From NCBI GenBank assembly GCA_017591395.1, contig WEDG01007144.1, positions 1 to 64,000 on the forward strand: a stretch of 64,000 bases of DNA. Direction: 5' to 3'. This stretch comes from Schistocephalus solidus. Taxonomy: Eukaryota; Platyhelminthes; Cestoda; Diphyllobothriidea; Diphyllobothriidae. Under the pieces are notes generated by a model. The model was not told where the DNA came from. It ran no database searches and saw nothing but the letters and a program-made list of their open reading frames with translations. The position numbers were made by a program, and so were the translations under genes. Shown one piece after another: positions 1 through 12,044 of the stretch. Numbering within the stretch: position 1 is the first letter of the stretch; each line of letters begins with the position of its first letter.

Positions 1-1
1 T

Positions 2-413
2 TCACGTATTGCTGCTGGTCACGGCAAGCAGACGCAGAGAACATCGAGTGGTCAAAAGTCAATAAAGAAAGAAGAAAGCGAAGCGAAAGATGAACCCAGC
101 TCAATAATGCGGGCTTCTGTTCGTCTCCCCGATCCAAACAAAAATACAACCAGCTTCGACAAATTCAATGGTTGTAAAGCCAGTAACAGAAAGTTTATCA
201 ATTTAGTACGAACTGATCAGCAACGTCATTAACCCGGATTGTTGTGGAGTTAATAATATCGACATACGACGCCCGGAAGATGGATCGAAGGTCATCGACT
301 CAAAACACCGACGCAGTACCAGTTATAATGGCGCAATTCCTCGCGCAAACGATAGACGACCAATCATAGTTCAGTTTCACCGCTATGTTCAAAGCCAAAA
401 CAATATCGTCTGA
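2..413 (+). other. Unassigned open frames at left edge, possible element ORF1 remnant
   Basis: A frame that is already open at the left edge runs from 2 to a TAA at 230-232 (76 codons, Lys/Ser/Glu rich, no start needed). A second frame is open from 243 to a TGA at 411-413. Near its end this second frame reads RRPIIVQFHRY. That loosely resembles the RP-IIV-F motif of L1-type ORF1 proteins, but one short motif is not enough for an assignment. The two frames differ by one base, so if they belong to one gene it is frameshifted. It could equally be chance or the tail of a host exon. I do not recognise a family with confidence. Confidence 0.2.
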
Positions 414-1770
414 GTTGACGCATTTATTTAGCACTTCGGGCCATCAGGCATTGACCTCACCGTGAATAAAGTTCGAATTCACCAGCATTTTGAATAACGT
501 TATGGACAGTCAATGCCAGATAATTCGAGACGCGACGCAAAAGGATGGATGAACATGCAGTAGTGTTATCAGACCGGAAAGCCGACGAACTTCGAATTTT
601 GACCGTCGATACCAAATTGGTCCAAATTTCGGTTTACCGAACAGCCCGACGTCAGTGAACTGAATGACGCAGATGGTCTGAACATTCTTCGTCTTCTTTC
701 CTTTCAAAACCATGGTTTCTGTTGTACAGCCATCAACAAAAATTTTAGTTCAACGGTCATATTCTTTCGGCACTGGTATCAGCAACACGTGCGTAAATGT
801 AGCGAATTAAACATGACTCAAACGATAATAATAAGATCCTTGAATGACTTTGAAAAATATCAAAGTTCACTTCAGAAATGTTCCGCAAAAACCGGATTGT
901 CGGTAGCGGATGCGTATGGTCGACAACTGAATGAGGAGCATCGAATGCCAAAGACGCGCTTTAGCACCGACGAGGTGACGGCCGAAAGTTGGTAACGTCC
1001 TTTTCCATAAAATAAATGCTTGAAAAACACGTCGTTAAGTATCGCCGCGTCATCAAGCCCATCCTCACAAACTTTCAGTTTACGGAATATTTCTCTGATA
1101 AAGAATCGATCACCTTTTCGATCGCACATTAAAGTCTTCTTTCACAGCGTATTAATGAGATCAGCGGCAGCTGACGTGAAGCGACAGCACGACTTTCGTT
1201 CGGATATATTATCGTGAAATCAATATCATATTGAACAAAATTGAACGGAACTTCGCCGCAGTTATCTGCGCCCGAATTACGTTCTTACATTGACCAAAAT
1301 CGGGTCATCTGTTAAATGATCAGCGGAGCCGTTGTAAGATCATGAAGCCTCAATAACCGAGGTATTTTACTTGTCGTCACATTACTGCACGGTTCAGCTC
1401 GCGCTTCAATAAAGGCAATTTTGGGGAGGAAAAGTTGAGCGTGGGCTGGTGCTGAGTCATCTGTTTCTGGTTGTTGAATTTTAGGCGCGAAGTCGTACGA
1501 CGTAATCCGTTGTTCGATGTGGTCATCATTTTTCTAAATAAATAATGTTTACCGTTTGTTACCGTTCGGTACTCAATACATCGTTCAGCTTTCATTTAGT
1601 AGAACGGGAGTTACTCGTATTATCGTCAGCCAGCAAACATTGATGTTGAGCCGGTGGCTGCTGAAATGAACCGGAACGTTATTTGTTAATTGATGCGTTA
1701 GCGACGTTCAGGAAGCGACTTATTTATCAGTTCGTTGTAAGTGTGATGCGAGTTTATTTACGAAGGGTTT
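414..1770. other. No recognisable gene
   Basis: Only short frames on both strands, none with a recognisable motif. No clear repeat shared with the rest of the window was found. Confidence 0.4.
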
Positions 1771-2490
1771 CCGTGGCGTGGAATCAGACACCGGCCCCGG
1801 AAGACCTTTTCACACGCCTGTGGCCGGTATTCGATTCCACACCTCACAGGTGCATTCGTAGGCTCCAACCACTCCTCAACATCCTTGCCCGCACCTGCAG
1901 TTGGATGTGCCAACGGATCCCCATGCTGGTCGGTTAAGAGCCGAGCTGCATAACACGCAGACGCATCGCCGGTTCCCGGCATGAAGGGGAATCCTTTGGT
2001 CTGGTGCAGAGGACAACCGGTGCGAGAGACTCGGTTCGAACACACTCGAAGACGGCCGGCCGACCCTCCTGCAAGCATAGTAAACCGCTTTGGCTGGCTG
2101 ATAATTACAGGTGCGCTCAAGATCACCCCGTAGGGCTGGGACGAGGTCTTTGATCCGGGATCTCTCCGCACCTGTGCTGGAGGTGCCGGTAGAAGAAACA
2201 CAGGCAAGTGAGAGGAAGCGACTGAGGGCAGTCCGGTAGGCAGCGCATTGGTACTGACCAGGAGAAACTGGTGGGCCCACACGAAGGAACAGCAGTTGTA
2301 CATAAAACGAGCTAAGAGGTCAGCGCGCTCGAGCCATTGTGCGAGTTCGCCTTTGTCCAATAAGACTTCGGACCACCGTTCAACCAATCAGACTAAGTGG
2401 CCAGAGCTAGCGCAACCGAGCGGACCGGCTATCAGCCTCCAGTCGCCAGCCCAGCGCGCCCAAACACCACATCTCAAAGAGGCCCTTTGA
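1771..2490 (-). other. GC-rich block, unassigned, with a 209-codon minus-strand open frame
   Basis: Base composition rises sharply compared with the flanks. A minus-strand frame from 2387 to 1758 is open for 209 codons, and shorter frames overlap it on the same and opposite strands, as expected when stop codons are rare in GC-rich DNA. The translation has no signal peptide, membrane segment or motif I can name. The composition resembles the GC-rich interspersed repeats elsewhere in the window (family G), but I could not align it to them by eye. An old repeat is more likely than a gene. Confidence 0.25.
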
Positions 2491-5125
2491 CTGAAGCGCA
2501 GGCTTTGTGGCTGAGCCGTGTGGATGCGGTAATATGACATTAAATTAAAAATACCTCAGTTGGAAAGGCTAGGGGCACAAAAGCGGGTATCTCTACTGTA
2601 ACTCCGCTGGTCATTTATAGGACTGCATCATTTTAAACAAGGATGAACATTTTGGATAATGTAAGCAATTTATGAGTGTTTTCTATTGAAGGATAACACT
2701 TCAGAGACGAAGTCTCTGTTCTCCCCGTTGAAATTGGGGCCACTGAATCACACATAATCAGCGATCTCGGTCAAAAGAGGTCACAAATCCAGACAGAAAG
2801 TCATCACAGTCCTTTCTGTCCGGAAACACCGCGTCACCATTAATACCTTAACTAGCAGAGGCCCTAGCATCACGTCCCGAACAGGTGATCGGTTAGTTTG
2901 CATCAATATTCCTGCAAACAGGAGAAAGTAGCAAGTTCCTGCGACTGTCCGGTTTGGTGGCGAAACCACTGCCGCAGCGGTTACCTTAACTGACATGTTT
3001 TGCAAAGCATTGTTTTATGGACAGTTGGCCGATTTTCCGACTGGCCTGTCACGTGTAAAATGCCCAGTGCTACAGCGCGTCATCACTGCTTTCTATCCAC
3101 CCATATGTCCCATGCGATTTTGTGAGCCCTGGGTCTGTGCCTCTCATGCGTCAAAAGCCTTTATAGGAACACGAGGTGTCAGTTAGGTTTGCTTGTATTA
3201 CGTGCATTTCCGGTTGAGTGGGCAGCAGAATCGTTTATAATAGCATCAGTCCGAGCACCTCCCGCTTTCCCTCTGCGGCCTTCATAACATGGAAACAGCC
3301 CGTTAGCAGACATCCTCATGACCGTTCTCTGTTTCAGGCTCGAAACTACAAAACGCCCATGCCAGAAGTCATGAGCGAAACAACATTTATCGAAACATCC
3401 GGTAAATCGCCTGACACTCCACGCCAAACCAACGAAGTGCGAAAAAGGTCACTTAATAAAGCTTTGTGTGGTGGCCCGCTCTCACGGTCCCCGGCGCTGC
3501 AGCCAAGCTTTCACCCATGCCACCTTCTTCGGTCCACCCAGCCCGGCAGCTACTCACTGGCAGATGCGACGACGGACGCCGATCAACATTTCTCTCTCTG
3601 CCGTGATTGGCCGCAAACCGGACCACGTTCGAGCGCATGCGTCGGCTGACACGGGGCCTGATAGAGAAAGATAGCTGCAATGTGCTTTAGGGCGATAAAT
3701 TTCAAAACGCAGCGCTCGTTAATCAAATGTCTCCTGTCTCCGATTTGGGGAACCCTCCAGTTGTACGCACCACCGCACATGGACAGATTAGTAGATGGGA
3801 CATACTTCCTTACTTCTGTGTTTCTTAATCGGATTTTTGCATTTTAGGCTGCTGGAAAATGAGACTTGCGTATGCGTCATTTTCAAAGTCTTGGGCATTA
3901 CGTTTGGAGTCATGTTTAATTCATACAATTTAATACATAATCGATAGCTATACTGCTGATCACCCTGCAGGGAAAGGAATATAGGCAAACTGCCGTTTGG
4001 GGCCTATATCTTTGTTTAGGCTGAGTATCACTCAACCGGGAAATACCATGGACAAGGAAAAAGAAGACGAGAATTAGTGTCTCTAAGTTATCTGCCGGCA
4101 TCGGACAAGCCTCAAGTTCCTATCACCTGGCGTCAAGGTAGGATTGGACGATGACAGCAAACAAACCAGAAATTTAGTTAATTTGGTATATCGGTGAGTC
4201 AAAATTCAAAGTTGTTGTCAACTCCCGTCACTGATGCTGCTACTGCGTGTTCGTCCATCCGCGTCAAGAGTAATCTCTCAGATTATCTGGCGTGGCTGCA
4301 TTTTCCATAGCTGTTCAAAATCTGGTAAGTGAACCTAGACCATTCCCTTTTAGTAGTGGGTCAAGTGACCTCATTACCTGATGCCCGAAAGTTGCCTCTC
4401 GTCTGCATGCGATCCCAACTCAAAGTGGTGTGAGAATGTGACTGAGCTTTGGGGACTTTCTTGAGGTAAAGCAGGTACTCACCGAAATTTTGGGCTTATG
4501 TTGATTGGTCGTCCCTATCATTTGCGCATGCAGCGTTTAACGAAATTGCGCCGGTAAACCTAGCTAAGAGCACCCGTCGAGTGTATTTTAATTCGATGGC
4601 TTTGACTTCCGGTGCATCGCCAGGCGTCAGAACATGTCGATATTGTGCTCTAACGAAATCGAGATTGTGGCGGTTGCTGTCGAAGTTCAGTACTCGTGTC
4701 GCTTTCCTGAACACCTTGGCTTTTCGGCAAGCACAGTATTCCAGACAGACGAGGACATCAAGGAAGTCAAGCTGGTTGTATTTTTGCTTAAGATCAGGAG
4801 ACGAGCGGTTTTTGACATAACAAAAAACAGAAATAGCCATTGCAATTTATCTTGTCTCTGAGAAGGCTGGAGTTCATCTTTTCGCTTGCAGTCGCTTTCT
4901 TCTCTTTATTGGTAATTTTTTGCGATTTTCCGATGGTATTCTCTGCATCTGCTTACCGCGAATATTGCTTTAAAGTGTGCGCAAAGGGAAAATGCCGACT
5001 TGAATAAGTGACTTCTTGTCCATCTTCTCTCATAATAGTAGCTAAGTAATTCTTAGGTGGGGTAAACTATCCTTTAAAAAATATTCAGTGGCAGTGCGTT
5101 TGAAGAAGCAATTCATAAACCCCTT
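2491..5125. other. No recognisable gene
   Basis: Several frames of 60-143 codons occur on both strands (for example 3218-3649 plus and 4496-4840 minus). They overlap one another in antisense and carry no motif I can identify. Confidence 0.35.
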
Positions 5126-5200
5126 GCAGCTGAGTCGAGCAGCAGCAGAATATCGGCGAAACACTATCCGGGCTTTTAGTTAGTACCTATGCTGTCAATG
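5126..5200 (+). repeat. Family H remnant with decayed hammerhead
   Basis: A diverged fragment of the ~355-bp family H repeat in ribozyme-sense orientation. CTGAG, a GCAGCAGCAGAA stretch, ATCGGCGAAACAC and GGGCTTTTAG occur in the same order as in the intact copies. Much of the helix II apical region is deleted and the cleavage-site triplet is altered. It lies just upstream of a (TA)n tract, as other copies do. Confidence 0.6.
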
Positions 5201-5230
5201 TGGTATCCTGTAACCCCTACATATGCATAG

Positions 5231-5231
<1 letters not shown>

Positions 5232-5288
<57 letters not shown>
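5232..5288. repeat. (TA)n microsatellite
   Basis: Uninterrupted TA dinucleotides of about 57 bp. A SINE-tail fragment containing GACAAAGACAAG follows immediately. Confidence 0.95.
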
Positions 5289-5291
<3 letters not shown>

Positions 5292-5451
5292 GGTGATCAA
5301 CATGACCGACAAAGACAAGTGGAGACCGTCGGTCGCGTTATTCTGCCCATATACTTATTGCCTTTACGGCTGCTGGCGGCTTCGAGAGTTAGCCCCAAGG
5401 CTAACAACGGGACGAGTGAGTCCTGTAAGCGATCGGTGAGCGCATTACCAT
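5289..5451 (-). repeat. Family S fragments: SINE 3' tail and SINE leader
   Basis: 5293-5325 matches the 3' end of the tRNA-derived SINE (ACCGACAAAGACAAG, then GGAGACCG, inverted). 5380-5450 matches the leader segment found next to the other SINEs (CGATCGGTGAGCGC). The tRNA-like part is missing between them. (TA)n tracts lie on both sides. Confidence 0.5.
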
Positions 5452-5499
5452 TATATATATATATATATATATATATATGGCTAGTTATTATATATATAT
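5452..5499. repeat. (TA)n microsatellite, interrupted
   Basis: Two TA runs, 5452-5478 and 5488-5499, separated by GGCTAGTTAT. The second run joins directly to the first unit of the family H array. Confidence 0.9.
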
Positions 5500-5546
5500 G
5501 ACAAAGACGTTATACCGTACCTTCCGACATAGATACTAGCTAAAAG

Positions 5547-5619
5547 CCCAGACACGTGTTTTCGCCGATGTTTCTGCTGCTGTGTGACACAGCAACGAGG
5601 GGTTCGGCTCCTCAGTGGG
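5547..5619 (-). ncRNA. Hammerhead ribozyme motif, family H unit 1 (one-base insertion)
   Basis: Same layout as the intact copy at 5903-5974: CUGAGGA, helix II GCCG/CGGC, then the GAAA box. Here an extra A makes it GAAAA before CACGUG, so the core is probably impaired. Confidence 0.6.
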
Positions 5620-5902
5620 TCCCCCAGCGTTCTCTATGCGGTTGCTGGTATATGGACTCCAGAGAATAATCGGGTAAATAATTTCTGAAATTATTAAGTG
5701 CAGGACATGGAGTCAGGTGCTTCGGACAGGACTTTTTAGGGTCAGACCCGAAATTTCAATGAACATTTGGGTCGAAGACAATCAACCACCGTGGAATAAC
5801 CACGTAATGCCCATTCTACAAACAAGCAGTACTACAAGTAGTATGAATCTTATATGGCAAAGACGTTATACCGTACTTCCGACATAGATACCAGCTAAAA
5901 AG

Positions 5903-5974
5903 CCCAGACACGTGTTTCGCCGATGTTTCTGCTGCTGTGCGACACAGCAACGAGGGGTTCGGCTCCTCAGTGGG
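5903..5974 (-). ncRNA. Hammerhead ribozyme, family H unit 2, intact core
   Basis: On the minus strand, in order: CCCA (helix I, 5' side), CUGAGGA (core box, N7 = G), GCCG, a long internal loop holding a GCUGUG/CACAGC apical hairpin, CGGC closing helix II, GAAA, then ACACGUGU with A15.1 first and U16.1 last, then C17, then UGGG (helix I, 3' side). All invariant core bases of a hammerhead are present. Helix III is a perfect palindrome with no loop, so a two-molecule (dimeric) form is the likely active state. Predicted cleavage is after C17, before UGGG. Known: hammerheads of this order self-cleave at NUH. Activity here is inferred, not shown. Confidence 0.8.
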
Positions 5975-6256
5975 TCCCCAGCGTTCTCTTATGCGGTTTT
6001 CTGGTATATGGACTCCAGAGAATAATCGGGTAAATAATTTCTGAAATTATTAAGGCAGGACATGGAGTCAGGTGATCTGCATGACTTTTAGGGTCAGACC
6101 CGAAATTTCAATGAACATTTGGGTCGAAGATCAATCAACCACTGTGGAATAACCACGTAATGCCCATTCTACAAACAAGTAGTACTACAAGTAGTATGAA
6201 TCGTATATGGCAAAGACGTTATACCGTAACTTCCGACATAGATACTAGCTTAAAAG

Positions 6257-6328
6257 CCCAGACACGTGTTTTCGCCGATGTTTCTGCTGCTGTGTGACAG
6301 CAACGAGGGGTTCGGCTCCCTCAGTGGG
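6257..6328 (-). ncRNA. Hammerhead ribozyme motif, family H unit 3 (degenerate)
   Basis: Same fold as the intact copies, but the core reads CUGAGGGAGCC (one extra G) and the GAAA box has an extra A. The apical hairpin is also shortened by two bases. Probably inactive. Confidence 0.55.
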
Positions 6329-6465
6329 TCCCCCAGCGTTCTCTATGCGGTTTCTGGTATATGGACTCCAGAGAATAATCGGGTAAATAATTTCTGAAAT
6401 TATTAAGTGCAGGACATGGAGTCAGGTGCTTCTGGACAGGACTTTAGGGTCAGACCCGAAATTTC

Positions 6466-6790
6466 AAACCGCATAGAGAACGCTGGGGACCCACTGAGAG
6501 CCGAACTCCCTCGTTGCTGTGTCACACAGCAGCAGAAACATCGGCGAAACACGTGTCTGGGCTTTAGCTAGTATCTATGTCGGAAGTACGGTATAACGTC
6601 TTTGCCATATACGATTCATACTACTTGTAGTACTACTCTTGTTTGTAGAATGGGCATTACGGTTATTCCACAGTGGTTGATTGTCTTCGACCCAAATGTT
6701 CATTGAAATTTCTGGTCTGACCTCAAAAAGTCCTGTCCGAAGCACCTGACTCCTATGCCTGCACTTAATAATTTCTGAAATTATTTACTC

Positions 6791-6793
<3 letters not shown>
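6466..6793 (+). repeat. Family H inverted unit
   Basis: The repeat reverses orientation at 6466-6467 with an AA shared by both sides. It runs in ribozyme sense to a 3' end of TTATTTACTCCGA that joins (TA)n at 6793. The same 3' end, -CGA followed by (TA)n, is seen at 35366 and 56446. Confidence 0.85.
6490..6561 (+). ncRNA. Hammerhead ribozyme motif, inverted family H unit (degenerate)
   Basis: GAAA, the palindromic ACACGUGU, C17 and helix I (CCCA/UGGG) are intact, but the first core box reads CUGAGA, with one G lost next to GCCG. Probably inactive. Confidence 0.6.

Positions 6794-6831
<38 letters not shown>
6793..6831. repeat. (TA)n microsatellite
   Basis: About 39 bp of TA directly joined to the 3' end of the inverted family H unit. 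Confidence 0.95.
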
Positions 6832-6833
<2 letters not shown>

Positions 6834-8314
6834 CTGCCACCTTTTGCTTTTTAATGAATCTCTATGGTTATCCGCTGTGGCGGATAGAATTCAGCCAAAT
6901 ATTCATGATAGCTTTCAACCTACTCCTATAATAGTCAGATTTACTGCAATTGAGCATTTAATTAAAAATAACGCTGTTCGCAAACTGTCTAATATTTTTA
7001 AAACCTTAGATATGCATTATGCGATGTTGCTTAAATGACTTGTCATGCAGCGGAGCACTGAAGAGGGATGCTAGCTTGAATTGTTAGTGATCACTGCTAG
7101 TTGGACAGCAGGGTTTACTGGAAGAGTAAATCGGGCTAAGATAAACGACAAACCAAGGCACAGTTCCCAGTAATTGGATAAGGAATCAAATAGACAAAAG
7201 TTTTTCTTACTGACCAAAAGGGGCTTCTTACAGCTTTCTTACTGACCAAAAGGGGCTTCTCTGACAAACATTCAAGATGTCCGCTCGAGATTTCTGTTTC
7301 GGAGAGCAGTAGAGCGCAAGGCACGTGGTGATGAGCAGCCAAGGGCTACCACAATCCTTTTGCCTGGGTTATCCTCGAGTTTTGGTATTGCGGGGTTGCA
7401 TGCATTGCAACACTTGGTAGCAGCCTTGCTTATTAAGCAGGATTTTGTTACAAATCCCTTGCAACATATTGAAACCCTATCGTGAACAGTCTGCTGGAAT
7501 AGGCGATGGCGGGCAGTGATTTGGGGGTGTTCACATACACCGCCACCGATTATGTATACTTAAAACGGCAACTTGGCGTTATTCTGTTGGACGAAGTTTG
7601 GTACATATATAGCCAAAAACAGGTGCACCAAAAACCACTGCATGCGCGTGCAAGGAAGTGTATCAGTTTGAAGACAGTGGGTGCACGTGTGTGCGTTTGG
7701 AGAACAGTGTTGTTTGGGGGAGGAGGAGGAGACCAGATGTACGAGCCCACAGTCCCAAGGTCGTCGTCATCCAGGGCCTGTGGTTTGGTGGGTGCTCGTA
7801 ATCAAGTGCCGAAACAGGACGCCTAATGGCCAGCATCAGGTCTACCGCTTGCTTAAATTGCTGAAGTTTCGGTTGACCACACAGCAAAACGAGTCCGTTG
7901 CGAATCGGCTAGGGCGACGAAACCGCCTTCCTGACTGTTGGTCGTTAGAACAGGTCTGGTCTTGATATGACCCACGGACTTGCGGATTCCAATGTCCGCA
8001 TCTCAAAGAGGAACTGCATATAGTTTTCCTAGCAGTGCGAATGATCCCCTTGATTTATCCACGCTTTAAGTTTGCTCTCACCACCCAAGTTCTTACCACG
8101 ACCTCGTCTGTTAGAAGGTCCTACTGGCCAAACTGACTGGATTAGCGGCAGGTGGCCTGAAATCTCAGAGAGAGAGAGAGAGAGAGTTACCATAGCATGA
8201 CTGCACAGCATGAGGCACTTGAGCAAGCAGCTGGTTTCACCTACCAGCTCTGATTTAGGGCAAATAAGCAAGCTGGTAAGACGGGATTGCTTGAACAGTT
8301 GAAATCACCGTTAC

Positions 8315-8348
<34 letters not shown>

Positions 8349-8984
8349 CTGCTCAGCGCAAATTATTTTGCAAAACTTACTGGTGCCACTATAGGCTCAA
8401 TGTCAAAACTTTAAAAATTAGGGTTTCTCACTCGGCACAGTTGGCAAGTAACCCATGAACATGGCGAAGTAGAGCGCTTAACCACTTTTTACGAGTTCAA
8501 GATTTACGGGTAAAATGGGGAGAGCAACTACTGAGAAGGCTAACTACGGTGTCATTATTTGACTTTCAAACCTGTTTGAAATACTCAGCGCTAAGTAAAA
8601 CGGTAAAGGACTAGTAGTCCTTCTACGAGATGAAAACTTTTGAAAATATTTTATACTGTTCGTTGGTCAGATGGATTGCGACCTGAAACTTTTAGATCGG
8701 AATTGAAGTGGTATCTACATTAAGGACAACCAGGGTTCCTGTTCCGAGAAGAAAGTCTGTTTTATGAGGAGGGTAACCGAGCCAGTAATAATTAACAACA
8801 AATGAAAGGATTCTTAGTAACTGTTCTATCTCTTTGGGTCGGTTCCTCTTAATATTCTTTCGATTTTTCTCTAGTTCATGCTTTTGATTCCAGGTAGATA
8901 CGTACTTTTAGGTCGTTGCAGCATCCGTTCCTGAACAGGTCGTCTCCACAATGTTTCCTTTAGAGTCGGTTGGGCACGGGAATA
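6832..8984. other. No recognisable gene; simple repeats
   Basis: A (GA)n run lies at about 8166-8187 and a (TC)n run at about 8320-8348. A 20-bp duplication (TTTCTTACTGACCAAAAGGG) occurs at about 7203 and 7236. Overlapping antisense frames at 7506-7965 show no motif. Confidence 0.4.
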
Positions 8985-9185
8985 TGCGCCCCGCAACCCT
9001 CTGTAATACAGGTAGAGTTGCGTTAAATTTCCGGGGCGGTTAGGGTTAATGTTAGGTTTGTGAGTCCAAGGTTTAGGGTTGATATTAGAGTTAACTTTAG
9101 GACACGTAACTATGTCCCACTCTTAAAGTTAGAGCAAGGCCGCCTGTCTGACTGTGGGTCCATATTCCCTTGTCTGACCTCAGGT
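8985..9185. repeat. Family F foldback remnant with TTAGGG-like interior
   Basis: The left end contains CACGGGAATATGCGCCCC and the right end GGGTCCATATTCCC, which are roughly inverted copies. The interior is a degenerate run of TTAGGGTTAA-like words (GGTTAGGGTTAATGTTAGG and others). It is shorter and more diverged than the copy at 12968-13359. Confidence 0.5.
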
Positions 9186-11269
9186 CCCTCAATAAATACG
9201 GTTGTGTGAGTCTTTGTCCATCATTTTTTGCGGCGTGCGCATGCGCGTTTTTCCGCACCAGTGGTCCCTATAGTCTTTTAGTCTCACGATTATCACAGGC
9301 ATTAAGATTGACAGGAAACAGGGAAAAGACTTCTTACGATAAACAATTGAGGGCAACCTTCACAAACAACGTATGAGTCTTGCCTGTCCGATAGACTGGG
9401 CTTTCATGCAGCCAAAGGAAAAACCAAAGGAGAACACACTTTTTTGACAAATGAGCAGGAACAGTTGAAAATTTGAAAAGGGACAACGCGAACGAAAAAT
9501 ACCCATACTTGCCGGCTAATGTGCAGTAGGCTGCCGAGTAAAGGGTTAAAAGTTGTCCTCATCCCTGCATTAACAACAAAGGCTAGGGGCACCAAAAATA
9601 TTGGCAGCATTTTCATCTCCCAGCAGTGAGCTATAGTTTACTAAAGTATCATCCATACGTCTCGTGTGACACCTCCCAACTCACTCCTGTCATCCCACAC
9701 TGCATGGTGTTGCCCAATAAAAAAAACGTGTGTTTACATAAATCAAATAAAGCTAAAATCACACAGGCCTCTTCACTGTTCCCGTGAGCAATTTTGCGTG
9801 CCACCAAAGCGCACGTAGTAAAAATATATTTCAGCAGCTTTGTATGCCTATCCACAAAACAAGCTTCAGGCTCGGCTCTTAAAAGGAACACCAGAGGCAA
9901 GTTCTGCAGTCAGATATGTGGACTAAAATTGTTAAAAGATCCGCATAAAGTACTTGGTTAGTTAAACAAGAAAAGAACCTAACTGTGATAAGTTACAAAG
10001 TTGGAAGGGCTACCTCAGAGCAGGTCGAGGTAGGTGAGTTCGTAGTAAGGTATGCTTTTAACCCCCTACTGGTTATGACGCTCGCATGACCGTTGGGCAG
10101 CTTGTAAAAAGGCAGCCCCGAACACAAAATGAATCGGCGCAATTAGCTGCGCTTGCACAATTCACTAACACGCATAATGTTGACGCGTGTCGCATTCGAC
10201 ATCTTTCCCCTCATTCCGTAGGCCGAAAAGGTCACTTATATCACTGGATTTCCATTTTAAATCACTTAATTTGTACGTACTCCCTAAGATCCAACAATAT
10301 ATTCTTCAGTTCATTCCTAAGTGAAAATAATGACCAGCAATTTCATCGCATTGCGTGGCTTAAATGAATACTCTTTTAAAAACCCATGATTGCCAGGGAA
10401 GAAGAAGATTATAACGTAAAACAAGAGGTATCGATATTTTTGTGTGTCAATCATGGTGCACAAAGCCCCACGTAACAATTAAAACTATAAGGCCCATTTA
10501 CCATGTTATGGTCATGCTGATTGCATTCATATCACCAACACGGTAGCAGTGGTAATTATTAGTAGAACTGGGAACTCATGCAGGTTTTTATGCCTAGTAA
10601 AAGTGTTCAGAAAAGGAAGCTGTTTCATATTGATAGGTAAAGTCAAAAATGCAAGTAGGTTGGCTGTCCTGTGGCAACTGCAAGGCTATGCACGACTGAG
10701 CTCCAACTGGTCCGTCCTGGTCACCTTAATTAAGTATATAAATATTATCTGCTGAGAAGTTGTCAGTAGTAATAAAGCGGCGATAATAATTCCGGCCAAC
10801 AGCAGCAACTGCGTTCTCGCAGTCCACAGAGTAAAAGCAACAAGGGCAACGTAATCCTTAAAATATGGTGAAATTCGCTGATAGGTTCAGCAGCCTTCAA
10901 CTCTAAATTTTACCAAGAAATGAGGGGAAGCTATAAGGACTACTGAAGGCTTGTTCGTCGTCATCAGCTAACGTCAATCCAATACCGGCTTGCAAGTACA
11001 ACTTTAAGCCTGAGAGGTAGTTAATCCTCGGACAATGTTCCCATCCTACAAAAGTAACCGTATGGTTTCGTTATTTCTACTTTGTATATGGATCGAACAC
11101 ACGACCTGAAAAGGAATATAGAGTAAGTACTTAGTCCTTTTAAAAGATTTCAGAAGGAATTGAAGAATTATAAACCATATAGTCAGTGTCCAATGTCATG
11201 AAACGTTAACCAAAATTATGAAAGGTGTTTTTGATTGCGAAGGAGAACTTAACCCTGGGCTTGTAACAT
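9186..11269. other. No recognisable gene
   Basis: Short frames only. No repeat shared with the rest of the window was noticed. Confidence 0.35.
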
Positions 11270-12000
11270 TTATTATCTTAGAACATAATCCCAGGATATT
11301 TCAAACATGCCAGAATGCAATCTTTGGAGAGCACGCCATTTTGGCACTCTGAAGAGTGACACTGAGTAAAAAATGACTACAAACTAGTATACATTTCCTC
11401 TATCGATTCGCAATGCCCTTAGAAATTCAAGTTTACTTTATAAAAAATATCCGCACTTATAGTATTTTTTATATTTATTTGACAGCAAATTACGTCTTAT
11501 TCAAAGTGTTTACTTAAAAGACTGGTATGTTTTGTTTTAAATAAGTTTTCCCATTCCCAAATAATGTTGAGCCTAATCTGCAGTTGTATGTGCGTTGAGG
11601 GATCTCAGTCTACAAGCTGTATACAGTGCGTGTAAGAAAAATCATAATTCCTCTATGGCATTAAGAAGATACAATATAGTGATCCTAAAATTTTGTAATG
11701 GAGGTGGACGATGGTGTATACTTCATCGGGAGAATAAATAAAGAGACAGATAGGATACGATGTGAATGGACATCGTACAATCTTAAAAATCTCCCAATGA
11801 GAAATTCTTAGGATCAACATATAACCTTTCTTCGAATATAACTTAGAAGAAAAGGTGGCTGTCAAGCAAACGAGTAAAAGAAAGAATATTTTACTTCACT
11901 TTTCTGTAAAACATATTTGAATTTGTAAAGGCATCAAAAATCATTGGCAAAAATGAATATTTCTTAAAAAGTCGTTTTTTTAAAGAATGGAAGGGAATAT
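11270..12000 (+). repeat. Family A, AT-rich diverged dispersed repeat
   Basis: Several ordered word matches to 29370-30300: CAATGCCCTTAGAAATTCAA vs CAACGCCCTTATAAATTCAA, then TGACAGCAAATTACGTCTT vs TGATAGCAAATCACGTCTT, then AAACATATTTGAATTTGTAA vs AAATATATTTGACTTTATAA. Similarity is low but collinear over several hundred bases. No coding capacity was recognised. Confidence 0.5.
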
Positions 12001-12044
12001 GCAAACCCCAGGTTCTTGTTGCAAAAAAAGGAAGAAGGCGCCAT

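Larger units (their letters stand above)
5500..6467 (-). repeat. Family H tandem array, three direct units
   Basis: Three head-to-tail units. The shared start GCAAAGACGTTATACC recurs at 5858 and 6211 (first unit about 5502), giving periods of 356 and 353 bp. The third unit is cut short at 6467. Each unit holds, on the minus strand, a hammerhead ribozyme motif, a long inverted repeat centred on AATTTCTGAAATT, and short hairpins. No protein frame is conserved between units. In size, tandem organisation and ribozyme content it resembles the hammerhead-bearing satellite/SINE-like repeats known from schistosomes; relatedness is not tested here. Confidence 0.9.

Noticed and set aside
1758..2387. 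209-codon minus-strand frame as a gene
   Set aside because: High GC content makes stops rare, overlapping frames are also open, and no motif or splice support is visible.
4496..4861. Overlapping 114-codon minus and 75-codon plus frames
   Set aside because: Antisense overlap and no recognisable domain or splice signals.
5223..5501. Open frames rich in alternating Ile-Tyr (also at 34511-34820, 62319-62700 and others)
   Set aside because: They are translations of (TA)n microsatellites and carry no conserved sequence outside the tract.
5500..6793. CRISPR-like array
   Set aside because: The repeated unit is ~355 bp with no short repeat-spacer pattern, and the context is eukaryotic mobile DNA.
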